Under the pieces are notes generated by a model. It was given only the letters and a program-made list of their open reading frames with translations. It was not told the origin of the DNA and did not search any database. 42,942 bases of DNA from Lachnospiraceae bacterium (GTDB lineage Bacteria > Bacillota > Clostridia > Lachnospirales > Lachnospiraceae): NCBI GenBank assembly GCA_030527645.1, contig JAUNAJ010000010.1:1-42942 (forward strand), in the 5' to 3' direction. Positions 31,706 to 40,696 of the stretch are shown here, piece by piece (positions within the stretch are counted from its first letter, which is position 1; every line of letters starts with the position of its first letter). The position numbers were made by a program, and so were the translations under genes.

Positions 31706-32701
31706 ATGATTGAGCAACTGTTACTTGTAGAACGTTTTATCCCTGCCGCGGTGCTGGGCTTTGTACTGGATCTGATCTTCGGAGATCCCCGGTGGCTGTA
31801 CCATCCGGTGCGGGTCATCGGCAATATGATCTCCCTTTTTGAGAAGGTGCTGCGTGCCCTGTTTCCGAAAACAAAGGTCGGGGAACGGATCGCAGGTGTC
31901 GTTCTGGTGATTCTTGTCACCGGCATTACAACCTTCGTAACCTGGGGGATCCTGCACCTTTTGTACGGATGGAACTTCTGGGCGGGCTTCGCTCTGGAGA
32001 CCTTCTGGTGCTACCAGCTGCTTGCCACGAAATCCCTGAAGGTGGAGAGCATGCGGGTGTATACGGCAGTGAAGACCGGCGATGTGGAGCAGGCGAGAAC
32101 AGCCGTTTCCATGATCGTGGGCAGGGATACAAAGAGCCTGTCCATGGAGGGTGTAACAAAAGCTGCAGTAGAAACGGTAGCGGAAAATTCCTCCGACGGA
32201 GTGATCGCCCCCCTATTGTTTATGATGATCGGCGGCGCCGCAGGAGCATTTTTCTACAAGTCCATCAACACCATGGATTCTATGGTTGGCTATGTAGACG
32301 GCCGGTTTAAATATTTCGGTACCTTTGCCGCAAAGCTGGATGATGTGGTAAACTTCATTCCCGCGCGACTGGCAGGCCTTCTGATGATCCTTGCCAGCTT
32401 CCTCTGCGGCTTCAACGGGAAAAATGCCAACAGGATCTTCTGGCGCGACAGGAGGAACCATGCCTCCCCGAATTCTGCCTATACGGAATCTGTGATGGCT
32501 GGAGCCCTGGAGATACAGCTGGCGGGTGATGCCTGGTATTTCGGTGTCCTGCACAAAAAGAAAACCATCGGTGATCCCATCCGGCCGGTGGAGGCGGAGG
32601 ATATTCCCCGATCCAACAGGCTGCTGTACGGCACGGCCATCCTGTCGCTTCTTGTGTTCGGGCTGATCCGTGCAGGGATACTGCTATTCATATATCAGTA
32701 G
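31706..32701 (+). CDS. cbiB: Adenosylcobinamide-phosphate synthase
   Basis: A 331-aa integral membrane protein that attaches aminopropanol (phosphate) to adenosylcobyric acid. FVLDLIFGDPRWLYHPVRVIG is the diagnostic N-terminal motif. SMIVGRDTKSLS, AAVETVAENSSDGVIAPL and MDSMVGYVDGRFKYFG follow. FWRDRRNHASPNSAYTESVMAGALEIQL completes the family pattern. It has about five to six transmembrane stretches. GAGAGGAAA precedes ATG 31706. Follows cbiA after 86 bases. Confidence 0.95.
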   Translation: MIEQLLLVERFIPAAVLGFVLDLIFGDPRWLYHPVRVIGNMISLFEKVLRALFPKTKVGERIAGVVLVILVTGITTFVTWGILHLLYGWNFWAGFALETFWCYQLLATKSLKVESMRVYTAVKTGDVEQARTAVSMIVGRDTKSLSMEGVTKAAVETVAENSSDGVIAPLLFMMIGGAAGAFFYKSINTMDSMVGYVDGRFKYFGTFAAKLDDVVNFIPARLAGLLMILASFLCGFNGKNANRIFWRDRRNHASPNSAYTESVMAGALEIQLAGDAWYFGVLHKKKTIGDPIRPVEAEDIPRSNRLLYGTAILSLLVFGLIRAGILLFIYQ

Positions 32702-32851
32702 GGGATGACTCCCGCCTCTTAGACGGTGAGTTGTCGACATGAATTCTGAATAGCTGCTCTGAAATATCCTATTGATGATTGTAATAACTCGTTACCTATG
32801 AAGAGGGATTTTTCTCGTCTGAGACAATAAGAATCCCGGAGAAATTAAGAT

Positions 32852-33883
32852 ATGAAAAAACAGATACATGGCGGAGATGTATACCGTTATAAAGATGCAT
32901 TGGATTTTTCCTCCAACATGAACCCTCTCGGCACTCCCGAATCCGTGATCCGGGCAGCCGGAGAAAGCATGGAGAAGATCTGTAATTATCCGGACATTCA
33001 GCAGGAGGAGCTGATCCGGGGGCTTTCTGCATACGAGCAGGTCCCCGCTGAGTGGATCATCTGCGGCAATGGAGCCGCAGAGGTGATCTTTACCCTGGTC
33101 CATGCAGTGAAGCCAAAGAACGCATTGCTTCTGGCGCCTACATTTGCGGAATATGAGCAGGCTCTGGAGGCAGAAAACTGCTCGCTGCAGTTTCATATGC
33201 TGAAGGAGGAACAGGGATTTCTTCCGGATGAAAGCCTGCTGGACCAAATTACTGAGGAGCTGGATATGCTGTTTCTCTGCAGTCCCAATAATCCCACCGG
33301 TGTGCTGATCCCCCCAGTGTTAATGGACAGGATCCTGGAGAAATGCACAGAAACCGGGACACTGCTAGTGATCGATGAATGCTTTCAGGACTTCATTCCC
33401 AAACCGGAAAGCTATACAAGAAAGGGAGACCTGGAGAACCATCCGAACCTTTTCCTGCTGAAGGCATTTACCAAGCGCTATGCAATGGCTGGTATTCGTC
33501 TGGGCTACGGTCTGACCTCTGACCGGGAACTGATGGAGCGGATGCACAGAAGCGTACAGCCCTGGAATGTGTCTATTCCGGCGCAGGCAGCCGGTGTGGC
33601 AGCTCTGAAGGAAACAGAGTATCTGGAGGAGGGAAGACAGATCGTCTTCCGGGAGCAGGTCTTCCTGAAGGAAGGCTTGAAGACTCTTGGATTCAGGGTC
33701 TATGATTCCAGTGCCAACTATATTCTGTTCCGTGGACCAAAGGGACTTGTGGAAAAAGCCTGGAAATCAGGCATTCTGATCCGGGACTGCAGCAACTACA
33801 GGGGGCTGGAGGAAGGATATTATCGTGTGGCAGTGCGGACTCATGAATTGAATGAGAAACTGCTGGAAGCATTGGCAGACTGA
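32852..33883 (+). CDS. cobD: Threonine-phosphate decarboxylase
   Basis: PLP enzyme that produces (R)-1-amino-2-propanol phosphate for CbiB. The 343-aa chain has HGGDVYRY, DFSSNMNPLGTPESV, ICNYPD, FLCSPNNPTGVLIP (substrate and PLP contacts), LLVIDECFQDFI and FTKRYAMAGIRLGYG, where the Lys forms the Schiff base. RDCSNYRGL and YYRVAVRTHELNEKLL are at the end. It follows cbiB after a 150-base gap with an ATTCTGAATAG element shared with 21271-21286. GGAG precedes ATG 32852 by several bases. No extra C-terminal metal-binding domain, unlike some CobD. Confidence 0.94.
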   Translation: MKKQIHGGDVYRYKDALDFSSNMNPLGTPESVIRAAGESMEKICNYPDIQQEELIRGLSAYEQVPAEWIICGNGAAEVIFTLVHAVKPKNALLLAPTFAEYEQALEAENCSLQFHMLKEEQGFLPDESLLDQITEELDMLFLCSPNNPTGVLIPPVLMDRILEKCTETGTLLVIDECFQDFIPKPESYTRKGDLENHPNLFLLKAFTKRYAMAGIRLGYGLTSDRELMERMHRSVQPWNVSIPAQAAGVAALKETEYLEEGRQIVFREQVFLKEGLKTLGFRVYDSSANYILFRGPKGLVEKAWKSGILIRDCSNYRGLEEGYYRVAVRTHELNEKLLEALAD

Positions 33884-33898
33884 AGGAGAGGAAAACAA

Positions 33899-35422
33899 AT
33901 GGCAAGAGCAAAAGCAATAATGGTGCAGGGAACCATGTCCAACGCAGGAAAGAGCCTTCTTGCAGCAGGACTCTGCCGGATCTTTAAACAGGACGGCTAT
34001 AAGGTGGCACCCTTTAAAGCCCAGAACATGGCTTTAAACTCCTTTATCACAAAGGAAGGACTGGAGATGGGACGTGCCCAGGTCATGCAGGCGGAATGCG
34101 CCGGCATTGAGCCATCGGTACTGATGAATCCCATTCTTCTGAAACCGACCAATGACGTTGGTTCCCAGGTCATTGTCAACGGAGAAGTGCTGGGCAGCAT
34201 GGATGCCAGAAGCTATTTTCAGTATAAGCCTAAGCTGATCCCGGATGTCATGAAGGCCTATGATCAGCTGGCGGAGGAGAATGATATCATTGTCATCGAG
34301 GGAGCGGGCAGTCCCGCAGAGATCAATCTGAAGAACGATGACTGTTTCGTAAACATGGGAATGGCAAAGCTGGCCAAGGCGCCGGTTCTTCTTGTGGGAG
34401 ATATCGACAGAGGCGGTGTATTTGCCCAGCTCATCGGTACGGTCATGCTGCTGGATGAGGATGAGAAGGACTATGTCAAGGGCCTGATCATCAATAAGTT
34501 CCGCGGGGACAAGACGATTCTGGATCCCGGTGTGGAGATGCTGGAGGACATGGCGAAGATTCCCGTAGTCGGTGTTGCTCCCTATCTGAAGATCGAGGTG
34601 GAGGACGAGGACAGCCTCACCGAGCGCTTCAACGGAAGCCAGGAGGTGGGACTTATCGATATCGCCGTGATTCGTGTTCCGAGGATCTCCAACTTTACCG
34701 ATTTTAATCCCTTTGAGAGTATGCCCGGTGTTTCCCTTCGCTATGTGCAGCATGCAGGAGAGCTGAAGCACCCGGATATGATCATTCTTCCGGGAACGAA
34801 GAATACCATGGAGGATCTGCTCTGGATGCGCCAGAATGGTCTGGAGGCAGCCGTGCTGAAGGCAGCCGGAGAAGGAACCATTATCTTCGGTATCTGCGGC
34901 GGTTACCAGATGATGGGAGAGACTCTGTCTGATCCCATGGGTGTGGAAGCCGGAGGATCCATCCGCGGCATGGGGCTGCTCCCCATGGATACCGTATTTG
35001 AGGGTGAAAAGACCAGAACCAGAGTATCCGGTACCTTCGGATCCGTGCAGGGAGTACTGGAGGGGCTGTCCGGTACAGAGCTGGAGGGCTATGAGATCCA
35101 TATGGGAGTCAGCACACTGAAGGAAGGTGCCGCGACCCTCACCTCCATTGAGGATACCAACAAAGCCGGTTCAGAAGTGAAGGCGGACGGTGCCCAGAAG
35201 GAGAACTGCTACGGTTCCTACGTACACAGCATTTTTGACAAAGAGCTTGTGGCAAAGAGAATTGTAGAAAGCATCGGAAAAAAGAAGGGCATCGACACCT
35301 CTGAAATGACCGGTGTGGATTATCAGACCTTCAAGGAGACCCAGTACGACATTCTGGCGGCTGAGCTCCGGAAGCATATGGATATGGAGAAGATCTATCA
35401 GATCCTGAATGAAGGGATCTGA
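33899..35422 (+). CDS. cbiP: Cobyric acid synthase
   Basis: Amidates the b, d, e and g side chains of adenosylcobyrinate diamide using glutamine and ATP. The 507-aa protein has [19 protein letters not shown] (P-loop, residues 7-25), [25 protein letters not shown] and [11 protein letters not shown]. The glutamine amidotransferase half has [12 protein letters not shown], nucleophile [11 protein letters not shown] at Cys333, and a His near the C-terminus (SYVHSIFD). AAGGAGAGG precedes ATG 33899. It starts 16 bases after cobD. The domain linkers are of normal length. Confidence 0.96.
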   Translation: MARAKAIMVQGTMSNAGKSLLAAGLCRIFKQDGYKVAPFKAQNMALNSFITKEGLEMGRAQVMQAECAGIEPSVLMNPILLKPTNDVGSQVIVNGEVLGSMDARSYFQYKPKLIPDVMKAYDQLAEENDIIVIEGAGSPAEINLKNDDCFVNMGMAKLAKAPVLLVGDIDRGGVFAQLIGTVMLLDEDEKDYVKGLIINKFRGDKTILDPGVEMLEDMAKIPVVGVAPYLKIEVEDEDSLTERFNGSQEVGLIDIAVIRVPRISNFTDFNPFESMPGVSLRYVQHAGELKHPDMIILPGTKNTMEDLLWMRQNGLEAAVLKAAGEGTIIFGICGGYQMMGETLSDPMGVEAGGSIRGMGLLPMDTVFEGEKTRTRVSGTFGSVQGVLEGLSGTELEGYEIHMGVSTLKEGAATLTSIEDTNKAGSEVKADGAQKENCYGSYVHSIFDKELVAKRIVESIGKKKGIDTSEMTGVDYQTFKETQYDILAAELRKHMDMEKIYQILNEGI

Positions 35423-35432
35423 AATGAACGCA

Positions 35433-35492
35433 GCGCATGCAGGTCCACCGGACCTGTGCGCCCGGTGCCGAGTCTTGCGACCTCGACATGAA
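35433..35492 (+). repeat. GGTCCACCGGACC hairpin element, copy 1
   Basis: GCGCATGCAGGTCC-ACC-GGACCTGTGCGC forms a long stem with a 2-base bulge (35433-35461). It is followed by GCCGAGTCTTGCGACCTCGACATGAA. Copy 2 at 36271-36342 has the same core (ATGCAGGTCCACCGGACCT) and a related TCGACTTGAA tail. The inner hairpin is identical, so these are repeats, not independent terminators. This copy lies in the cbiP-cbiC gap. Confidence 0.85.
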
Positions 35493-35604
35493 CCAGCGAA
35501 CTGAAAACAGAATCATACATAGAAAGGAGAAAGCAGGAGAGTGCAGCCGGTGTGCAGCACATCCCTCCCCGGCTGACAGAGGCAGGGGCCCTGCTGAAGA
35601 GTTG

Positions 35605-36255
35605 ATGAAACATGAAATAGAACTGGAAAATGTCCGCCCGATGGACATCGAGGGAAGAAGCTTTGAGATCATCACAGAGGAGCTGGGTGACAAAGAACTG
35701 ATTCCGGGGACCGAGCTGATCGTAAAGCGCTGCATTCATACCAGCGCGGATTTTGACTATGCAGACAATCTCTGCTTCTCCGACGGGGTAGTGGAGAAAG
35801 CCATGGAGGCGATCAAGGAGGGGGCTGTCATCGTAACAGATACCCAGATGGCCCGTTCCGGCATTAATAAAAAAGCCCTGGCAAGATACGGCGGTGAGGT
35901 GTTCTGCTTCATATCCGATGAGGATGTGGCAGCAGAGGCCAAGGAGCGAGGAGTGACCCGCGCTGTTGTAAGCATGGAAAAGGCAGCAAAAATGAACCGG
36001 AAAATCATCTTTGCCATCGGAAATGCACCCACTGCTCTGGTTCGTCTCTATGAGATGATCGAAAACGGCGAGCTGGATCCTGCTCTTGTAATCGGTGTAC
36101 CCGTAGGCTTTGTTAATGTGGTACAATCAAAAGAACTGATCATGCAGACAAAGGCACCCTATATTGTAGCGAGGGGCAGAAAGGGCGGAAGCAACGTGGC
36201 AGCATGTATCTGCAATGCACTGCTCTACATGATCAATAACGATCGGCTGTATTAA
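35605..36255 (+). CDS. cbiC: Cobalt-precorrin-8 methylmutase
   Basis: Moves the methyl group from C-11 to C-12 to form cobyrinic acid. The usual length (~210 aa) matches the 216-aa form from ATG 35605. EIITEELGDKELIPGTELIVKRCIHTSADFDYA has the catalytic-His segment. VTDTQMARSGINKKAL, AIGNAPTALVRLYEM and VIGVPVGFVNVVQSKE follow. RGRKGGSNVAACICNALLYM is at the end. The open frame begins at 35437 inside the preceding repeat. ATG 35605 has only a weak GAAGAG close by, while a better GGAGAAAG site at 35524-35531 is too far upstream; the start is therefore uncertain. The last gene of the main cluster. Confidence 0.93.
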   Translation: MKHEIELENVRPMDIEGRSFEIITEELGDKELIPGTELIVKRCIHTSADFDYADNLCFSDGVVEKAMEAIKEGAVIVTDTQMARSGINKKALARYGGEVFCFISDEDVAAEAKERGVTRAVVSMEKAAKMNRKIIFAIGNAPTALVRLYEMIENGELDPALVIGVPVGFVNVVQSKELIMQTKAPYIVARGRKGGSNVAACICNALLYMINNDRLY

Positions 36256-36270
36256 TGATTCTACGTTTCA

Positions 36271-36342
36271 CTTCGATCGGCGCTCATGCAGGTCCACCGG
36301 ACCTATGCGCCCCGCGCAGAGCCTCGCGAAGATCGACTTGAA
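36271..36342 (+). repeat. GGTCCACCGGACC hairpin element, copy 2
   Basis: GGCGC-TCATGCAGGTCC-ACC-GGACCTATGCGCC forms the hairpin. An outer TCGATC (36273-36278) pairs with GATCGA (36331-36336), making a larger two-level palindrome. It follows cbiC directly and may also terminate or protect its message. It matches copy 1 (35433-35492) and, in its tail, the inverted element at 30029-30056. Confidence 0.85.
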
Positions 36343-36393
36343 TAGAGGATTGAAATTGCTGCCGGTATTAATAAATGAAAGATAGTACAGAAC

Positions 36394-38292
36394 ATGACAG
36401 ACGAATATCAGAAGCAGACACGAAGAAATAAAACCTACAGCAGCGGCAGAAACCGCCGCAGCGGTGCAGGAGAAAACAGAATAATCAGAAATCCCGAGAC
36501 AGACGGTGTTTCTTCTGAGAAGCGTGTGACATCGAGACATTATTCCGGAGAGATCCCGGCAGAACATATTCAGAAGAATGCAGCTGCTGATCCATCCACG
36601 GGAAGTTACCGAAGTCCGGGAACGACAGGGAACCATGCGGAAAGAGACCGAAGGCGGAAGCCTGCGCAAAGGCCGGCGGGAAGCAGCCGGAAGAGCGGAG
36701 CAGCAGTGAAGTCACCGGAAAGCAGCCGGAAGAGCGGAGCAGCAGCGAAGTCACCGGGAAGCAGCCGAAAGACAAGAGCTGCAGTGAAACCAGCGGGCAG
36801 CGGTACTGTGAGCAGATCGAATGTACCTGTGCATGAAGAACGGGATCGTGTACGTCAGGAACGCCGGAGAAAAGCAGCGGAAAGAAGGAAACGTCAGCTG
36901 ATTCTTCACTGTATTCTGGCAGCCGCAGTTGTTATAGCTCTGATAACCGGACTTGTGATCCTGCGAAATCATTGGAAGCAGAAGGCACTGGAACCGGAAG
37001 GAGGTACCGGCACCAATATTCTTCAGGCGGCAGAGGATGCCATGGAAGGTTCATCCGGCACTAGCGGATCCGGAACAGCCGGAAGCGGAGCCGCAGGAGA
37101 AAACTCCGAAACCGGAGACCTGTCTGACAGCGGATCAGATCCTGCATCCGCTGCAAATAGCGGAGCAGACGTTGCAGACAGCGAGTCGGTGGATCAGATT
37201 TCTGCAGAGACCGGATCTGAGGATACGGAATCTGTGACCTATGACAACAGGGACGGCAGCATCACCCTCTGCATGGTAGGCGACGTGATCCTTCATCAGA
37301 GGCTGCTGGATGCATCCAATACCGGAGACGGCTACAACTTTGATCACCTCTTCGCAAATGTTTCGGATGAGGTGAAAAAGTATGACATCCGAATAGCTAA
37401 TCAGGAGAGCATTATGGGAGGTCCTGAACTGACCTACAGCGGCTATCCATATTTCAATTCGCCCTATGAAGAAGCAGATGCTCTTGCCGATGCAGGCTTT
37501 AATGTTGTGCTTCAGGCATCCAATCATGCGCTGGATAAAGGTGCAGAAGGAATTCAGAACTGCCTGTACAACTGGAATACCAGCCATCCTGAGATTGCGG
37601 TACTTGGAATTCATGATGACAGTCTTCCTTCACTGGATTACTGGGTATTTGAAAAGAACGATATATCCGTGGCTGTTCTCAACTACACCTACGGATGCAA
37701 TCTGCATAACGATGAGATCGCCAGCGGTGAGCTTGCCGGAGAAGTCAGCTTTCTTGATGCAGAGAAGGTACAGCAGGATATTGCCCGCGCCCGGGAGGAG
37801 GCAGACTATATCGTGGTATGTCCTCACTGGGGAGAAGAAAATGAGATGGTTCCCGACAGCTATCAGGAGACTTGGATGGAAAACTTCCTGAGCTGGGGAG
37901 TTGATCTGGTGATCGGTACCCATCCTCATGTACTTCAGCCCGTTGAGACCTATACAAGATCAGACGGCAGTCAGATGATTGTTTATTATTCACTGGGAAA
38001 TTTCATTTCCAATCAGGAGAGCAGTGCCGGAAATGTTGGCGCTATGGCACAGGTCGTAATCGACCGGGATGAACAGGGAAATGTATATACCGCTGACTAC
38101 GGTGTTCGTACTCTGGTGACACATGAAAGTCGGGATGGCGAAGCATTCACGACATATTTCCTGGACGAGTATTCCGAGGAAATGGCAGAAGAGAACGATG
38201 TCCGTGCCACTGATCCCGAGTTCAGTTACAGCTACTGTACAGAGCTTGAAGATCAGATATTTGGAGAAATCAGAAAACTTACTGTTAAATAA
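36394..38292 (+). CDS. CapA-family (poly-gamma-glutamate synthesis-like) membrane-anchored protein
   Basis: A 632-aa protein with a basic, low-complexity N-terminus (~1-167), one transmembrane helix (~168-190) and an S/G/A/D-rich linker to about residue 285. A CapA/PgsA-type metallophosphatase domain then follows. The CapA core includes ITLCMVGDVILHQRLLDAS, ANQESIMGG, LQASNHALDKGAEGI, CPHWGEEN and VIGTHPHVLQPVE. Three near-identical 13-residue units (SSRKSGAAVKSP-like, period 39 bp at ~36681-36797) lie in the cytoplasmic tail. It probably acts on the outside of the membrane, in cell-envelope polymer synthesis or modification; no capB or capC neighbours are present. No strong ribosome binding site precedes ATG 36394. 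Confidence 0.85.
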   Translation: MTDEYQKQTRRNKTYSSGRNRRSGAGENRIIRNPETDGVSSEKRVTSRHYSGEIPAEHIQKNAAADPSTGSYRSPGTTGNHAERDRRRKPAQRPAGSSRKSGAAVKSPESSRKSGAAAKSPGSSRKTRAAVKPAGSGTVSRSNVPVHEERDRVRQERRRKAAERRKRQLILHCILAAAVVIALITGLVILRNHWKQKALEPEGGTGTNILQAAEDAMEGSSGTSGSGTAGSGAAGENSETGDLSDSGSDPASAANSGADVADSESVDQISAETGSEDTESVTYDNRDGSITLCMVGDVILHQRLLDASNTGDGYNFDHLFANVSDEVKKYDIRIANQESIMGGPELTYSGYPYFNSPYEEADALADAGFNVVLQASNHALDKGAEGIQNCLYNWNTSHPEIAVLGIHDDSLPSLDYWVFEKNDISVAVLNYTYGCNLHNDEIASGELAGEVSFLDAEKVQQDIARAREEADYIVVCPHWGEENEMVPDSYQETWMENFLSWGVDLVIGTHPHVLQPVETYTRSDGSQMIVYYSLGNFISNQESSAGNVGAMAQVVIDRDEQGNVYTADYGVRTLVTHESRDGEAFTTYFLDEYSEEMAEENDVRATDPEFSYSYCTELEDQIFGEIRKLTVK

Positions 38293-38297
38293 TTTAG

Positions 38298-38332
38298 AAA
38301 AGCAGCTTTCGATCCGTTCGGAAGCTGCTTTT
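38298..38332 (+). terminator. Intrinsic terminator
   Basis: AAAAGCAGCTT (38298-38308) and AAGCTGCTTTT (38322-38332) form an 11-bp stem with a 13-base loop, ending in T. It works in both directions because each end is A- or T-rich, and closes the capA gene. Confidence 0.85.
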
Positions 38333-38342
38333 ATGTTACGTG

Positions 38343-38386
38343 AACAGGTACGCTTTTACTGTTGTATTTGCCTTGACGTACCTGTT
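38343..38386. other. 10-bp inverted repeat upstream of pfkA
   Basis: AACAGGTACG (38343-38352) and CGTACCTGTT (38377-38386) are perfect arms 24 bases apart. A 14-base palindrome, CAGAATATATTCTG (38488-38501), lies closer to pfkA. Either could be a regulator site. No convincing promoter hexamers were found in this 265-base gap. Confidence 0.5.
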
Positions 38387-38557
38387 ATTATGAATTAAAA
38401 TTAAATAATACGAAGATTATTCAGAATCGTCTGACTATTATATGGCAATTCCGAATTGTTTTACGATGTGCAACTGTTAATCATTACCAGAATATATTCT
38501 GAAAATGGCTTCAGTTCGACTTGAACTGCAGCTTTCAGCAATACAGGAGGAAAAAAG

Positions 38558-39610
38558 ATGGAGACAACGACGAGAGAGATCAAGCGAATCGGCGTTCTCA
38601 CTTCCGGAGGCGATGCCCCCGGAATGAATGCAGCAGTTCGTGCCGTTGTAAGAACTGCGATCTATAAGGGAATTGAGGTTTACGGAATCAGACGCGGCTG
38701 GCACGGTCTGATCACCAATGACGTGATCCGCATGAACAACGATGATGTATCCCATATCATCAACCGGGGCGGAACCGTGCTATTTACTGCAAGAAGTGAC
38801 GATTTCCGTACCAAGGAAGGCCGCAAAAAAGCCTACGATACCTGTAAGTTCCTTGGATTGGACGGCATCGTGGCAATCGGAGGTGACGGTACCTTCGCAG
38901 GCTGCATGGCTCTGTCCAGCGAGTATCCGATCTCAGTTGTGGGAATTCCCGCCACCATTGATAATGATATCGGCTGCACCCATTATTCCATCGGATACGA
39001 TACTGCTGCCAACACTGCAATCGACGCCATCGATAAGCTGAGAGATACCATGGCATCCCATGAGCGCTGCTCTGTCATTGAGGTAATGGGTCATCGTGCA
39101 GGTAATCTGGCTATGTACGTGGGAATTGCTACCGGTGCAACTGCAGTACTGGTTCCGGAAGAGGACTATGATTTTGAGAAGCATGTTGCATCCAAGATCC
39201 GTCAGGCGAAGCTGGGCGGCAGAACCCACTACATGATCATTGTTGCCGAGGGTGCAAAGCGCAATACAGACGGTTCCCTCGATAATGAGACAGTAGGAAA
39301 CGGATCTGCCGGCGAGCAGGTTGCAGACGCTCTGAGAAAAGAGATGGGACTGGACCCGAGAGTTACCGTTCTCGGTCATATCCAGCGAGGTGGTTCACCA
39401 AGTGCACGAGATCGTGTCACAGCAACCAGAATGGGCTATTTTGCAGTAATGGCTATACTGGAGGGCAAGACAAATATCGTGATCATTCACGACCACGGTC
39501 AGATCACAACCATGGATATGACAGAAGCACTTGCCATGAAGAATGAGCTGAATGCCGATGAGGTTGAGGTTCTGGAGGCAATGACTGCAAGTCCGCTGGA
39601 TCATTTCTGA
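38558..39610 (+). CDS. pfkA: ATP-dependent 6-phosphofructokinase
   Basis: Phosphorylates fructose 6-phosphate to the 1,6-bisphosphate, the committing step of glycolysis. The 350-aa protein is somewhat longer than the usual ~320. IGVLTSGGDAPGMNAAVRAVVR, IVAIGGDGTFAGCMAL (ATP-site GGDG, followed by Thr-Phe) and VGIPATIDNDIGCTHYSIGYDTA hold the catalytic Asp. VIEVMGHRAGNLAMYVG and VLGHIQRGGSPSARDRV bind the sugar phosphate. The GGDGT motif with no Lys next to TIDND argues for ATP rather than pyrophosphate. AGGAGG precedes ATG 38558. Followed by its own terminator. Confidence 0.95.
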   Translation: METTTREIKRIGVLTSGGDAPGMNAAVRAVVRTAIYKGIEVYGIRRGWHGLITNDVIRMNNDDVSHIINRGGTVLFTARSDDFRTKEGRKKAYDTCKFLGLDGIVAIGGDGTFAGCMALSSEYPISVVGIPATIDNDIGCTHYSIGYDTAANTAIDAIDKLRDTMASHERCSVIEVMGHRAGNLAMYVGIATGATAVLVPEEDYDFEKHVASKIRQAKLGGRTHYMIIVAEGAKRNTDGSLDNETVGNGSAGEQVADALRKEMGLDPRVTVLGHIQRGGSPSARDRVTATRMGYFAVMAILEGKTNIVIIHDHGQITTMDMTEALAMKNELNADEVEVLEAMTASPLDHF

Positions 39611-39675
39611 TGAAACAGAATGTGGTGGCGATCACAATTTATGCCGCATTCATAAAAAGGTAAATAATAATTGTA

Positions 39676-39706
39676 AACGGCTGCCTGAACCAGGCAGTCG
39701 TTTTTT
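39676..39706 (+). terminator. Intrinsic terminator of pfkA
   Basis: A 12-bp stem (39676-39687 with 39691-39702) with one G-T wobble and an AAC loop, ending in six T. Confidence 0.92.
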
Positions 39707-39726
39707 GTATTTGCGCGAACAACGAG

Positions 39727-39756
39727 CCATGCGGATATGCCTGCATGTCCATATGG
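39727..39756. repeat. Hairpin element between pfkA and cbiK
   Basis: CCATGCGGATATGC and GCATGTCCATATGG pair at 13 of 14 positions (with two wobbles) around a CT loop. Downstream GCGACTGCCGCGACAACTTGAG resembles the tails of the elements at 35433 and 36271, so it may be a diverged member of that family. It lies between convergent genes. Confidence 0.5.
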
Positions 39757-39844
39757 CGACTGCCGCGACAACTTGAGAAACTCGCAAAGCATGTTGCTCA
39801 TAGTTTTGTCTTGACCGACACTTCTGTCATCAAGGATCAGCTGT

Positions 39845-40633
39845 TCATTCTACCAGCTCCTTTGCGTCTTTCGCATGATCCACATACAGCTGACGGATCC
39901 TTTCTCTCTGACCAAGTCCGATGAGGTGTGCCTCTACGGCAAAACCTTCCGCCTCCAGAATCGATTTCCAGGAATCCTCATCCTCTCCGGCAAGATCATT
40001 GTTGGCATGATCCCCGGCAACGATCATAAAGGGGCTGATGTGGATCTTTGACGGTTTCAAAATCTTCAGATCCTTCAGTACAGAATCCAGCTCCGGATAG
40101 CCCTCTACCGTACCAAGGAAGAAATTGGTATATCCAAGGTCACGGAAGAGGTAGTTTAAAGCCGGATAGACAAAGTTGGAATAATGCTCGGAACCATGTC
40201 CCATGAAGAGTACCGCCTCATCGGGGTTTACAAAGCTGAAATCCTCATGGAGTGCTTCCGCACAGGCTCTTGCGTCCTCCACAGTAGTCAGAAGGGGAGT
40301 GCCCACCTTCATGGAAGCAAACCGGTCCGTATAGGAGCGGATCTGTGCAAGCATTTTATCATTTTCAATTCCATTGATCACATGGGTGGGCTGTACCAGC
40401 ACATCCGTGATCCCGTCCTTCAGCATCTGCTCCAGCGCCTCCGGTACGTTGTTGATACGGACACCATCCCTCTTTTCCAGCTTCCGGATCACAAAGCCGC
40501 TGGTCCAGGCGCGGTAGAGCTGTGCATCGGGAAAGGCAGCAGCCAGATCCCGTTCCAAAGCCTCAATCGTGAGTTTCCTTGTTTCATTATAGGTGGTGCC
40601 GAAGCTGACCGCCAGAATTGCTTTTTTTGTCAT
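39845..40633 (-). CDS. cbiK: Sirohydrochlorin cobaltochelatase
   Basis: Inserts cobalt into sirohydrochlorin, the entry step of the anaerobic cobalamin pathway. The 262-aa length is typical of CbiK rather than the short CbiX. AILAVSFGTTYNETRKLTIEALE is the N-terminal signature, with RAWTSGFVIRKLEK and VQPTHVINGIENDKM. The active-site His are expected in LFMGHGSEHYSN and FMIVAGDHANNDLAGEDEDSW. GGAAGGAAAGG precedes ATG 40633. No signal peptide, so a cytoplasmic form. It is the only cobalamin gene on the minus strand and is separated from the main cluster by capA and pfkA. Confidence 0.95.
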   Translation of the reverse strand: MTKKAILAVSFGTTYNETRKLTIEALERDLAAAFPDAQLYRAWTSGFVIRKLEKRDGVRINNVPEALEQMLKDGITDVLVQPTHVINGIENDKMLAQIRSYTDRFASMKVGTPLLTTVEDARACAEALHEDFSFVNPDEAVLFMGHGSEHYSNFVYPALNYLFRDLGYTNFFLGTVEGYPELDSVLKDLKILKPSKIHISPFMIVAGDHANNDLAGEDEDSWKSILEAEGFAVEAHLIGLGQRERIRQLYVDHAKDAKELVE

Positions 40634-40696
40634 TAATTTCCTTTCCTTCCTATGTATGTGTATGAGTCAAATCGAATCCCTGTACATCCTTGCAGG

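Noticed and set aside
35437-35604. 56-residue N-terminal extension of CbiC
   Set aside because: It is encoded within the dispersed hairpin repeat, is not family-like and no ribosome binding site serves its start.
38558-39610. Pyrophosphate-dependent phosphofructokinase
   Set aside because: The GGDGT site and absence of Lys beside TIDND fit the ATP-dependent type.
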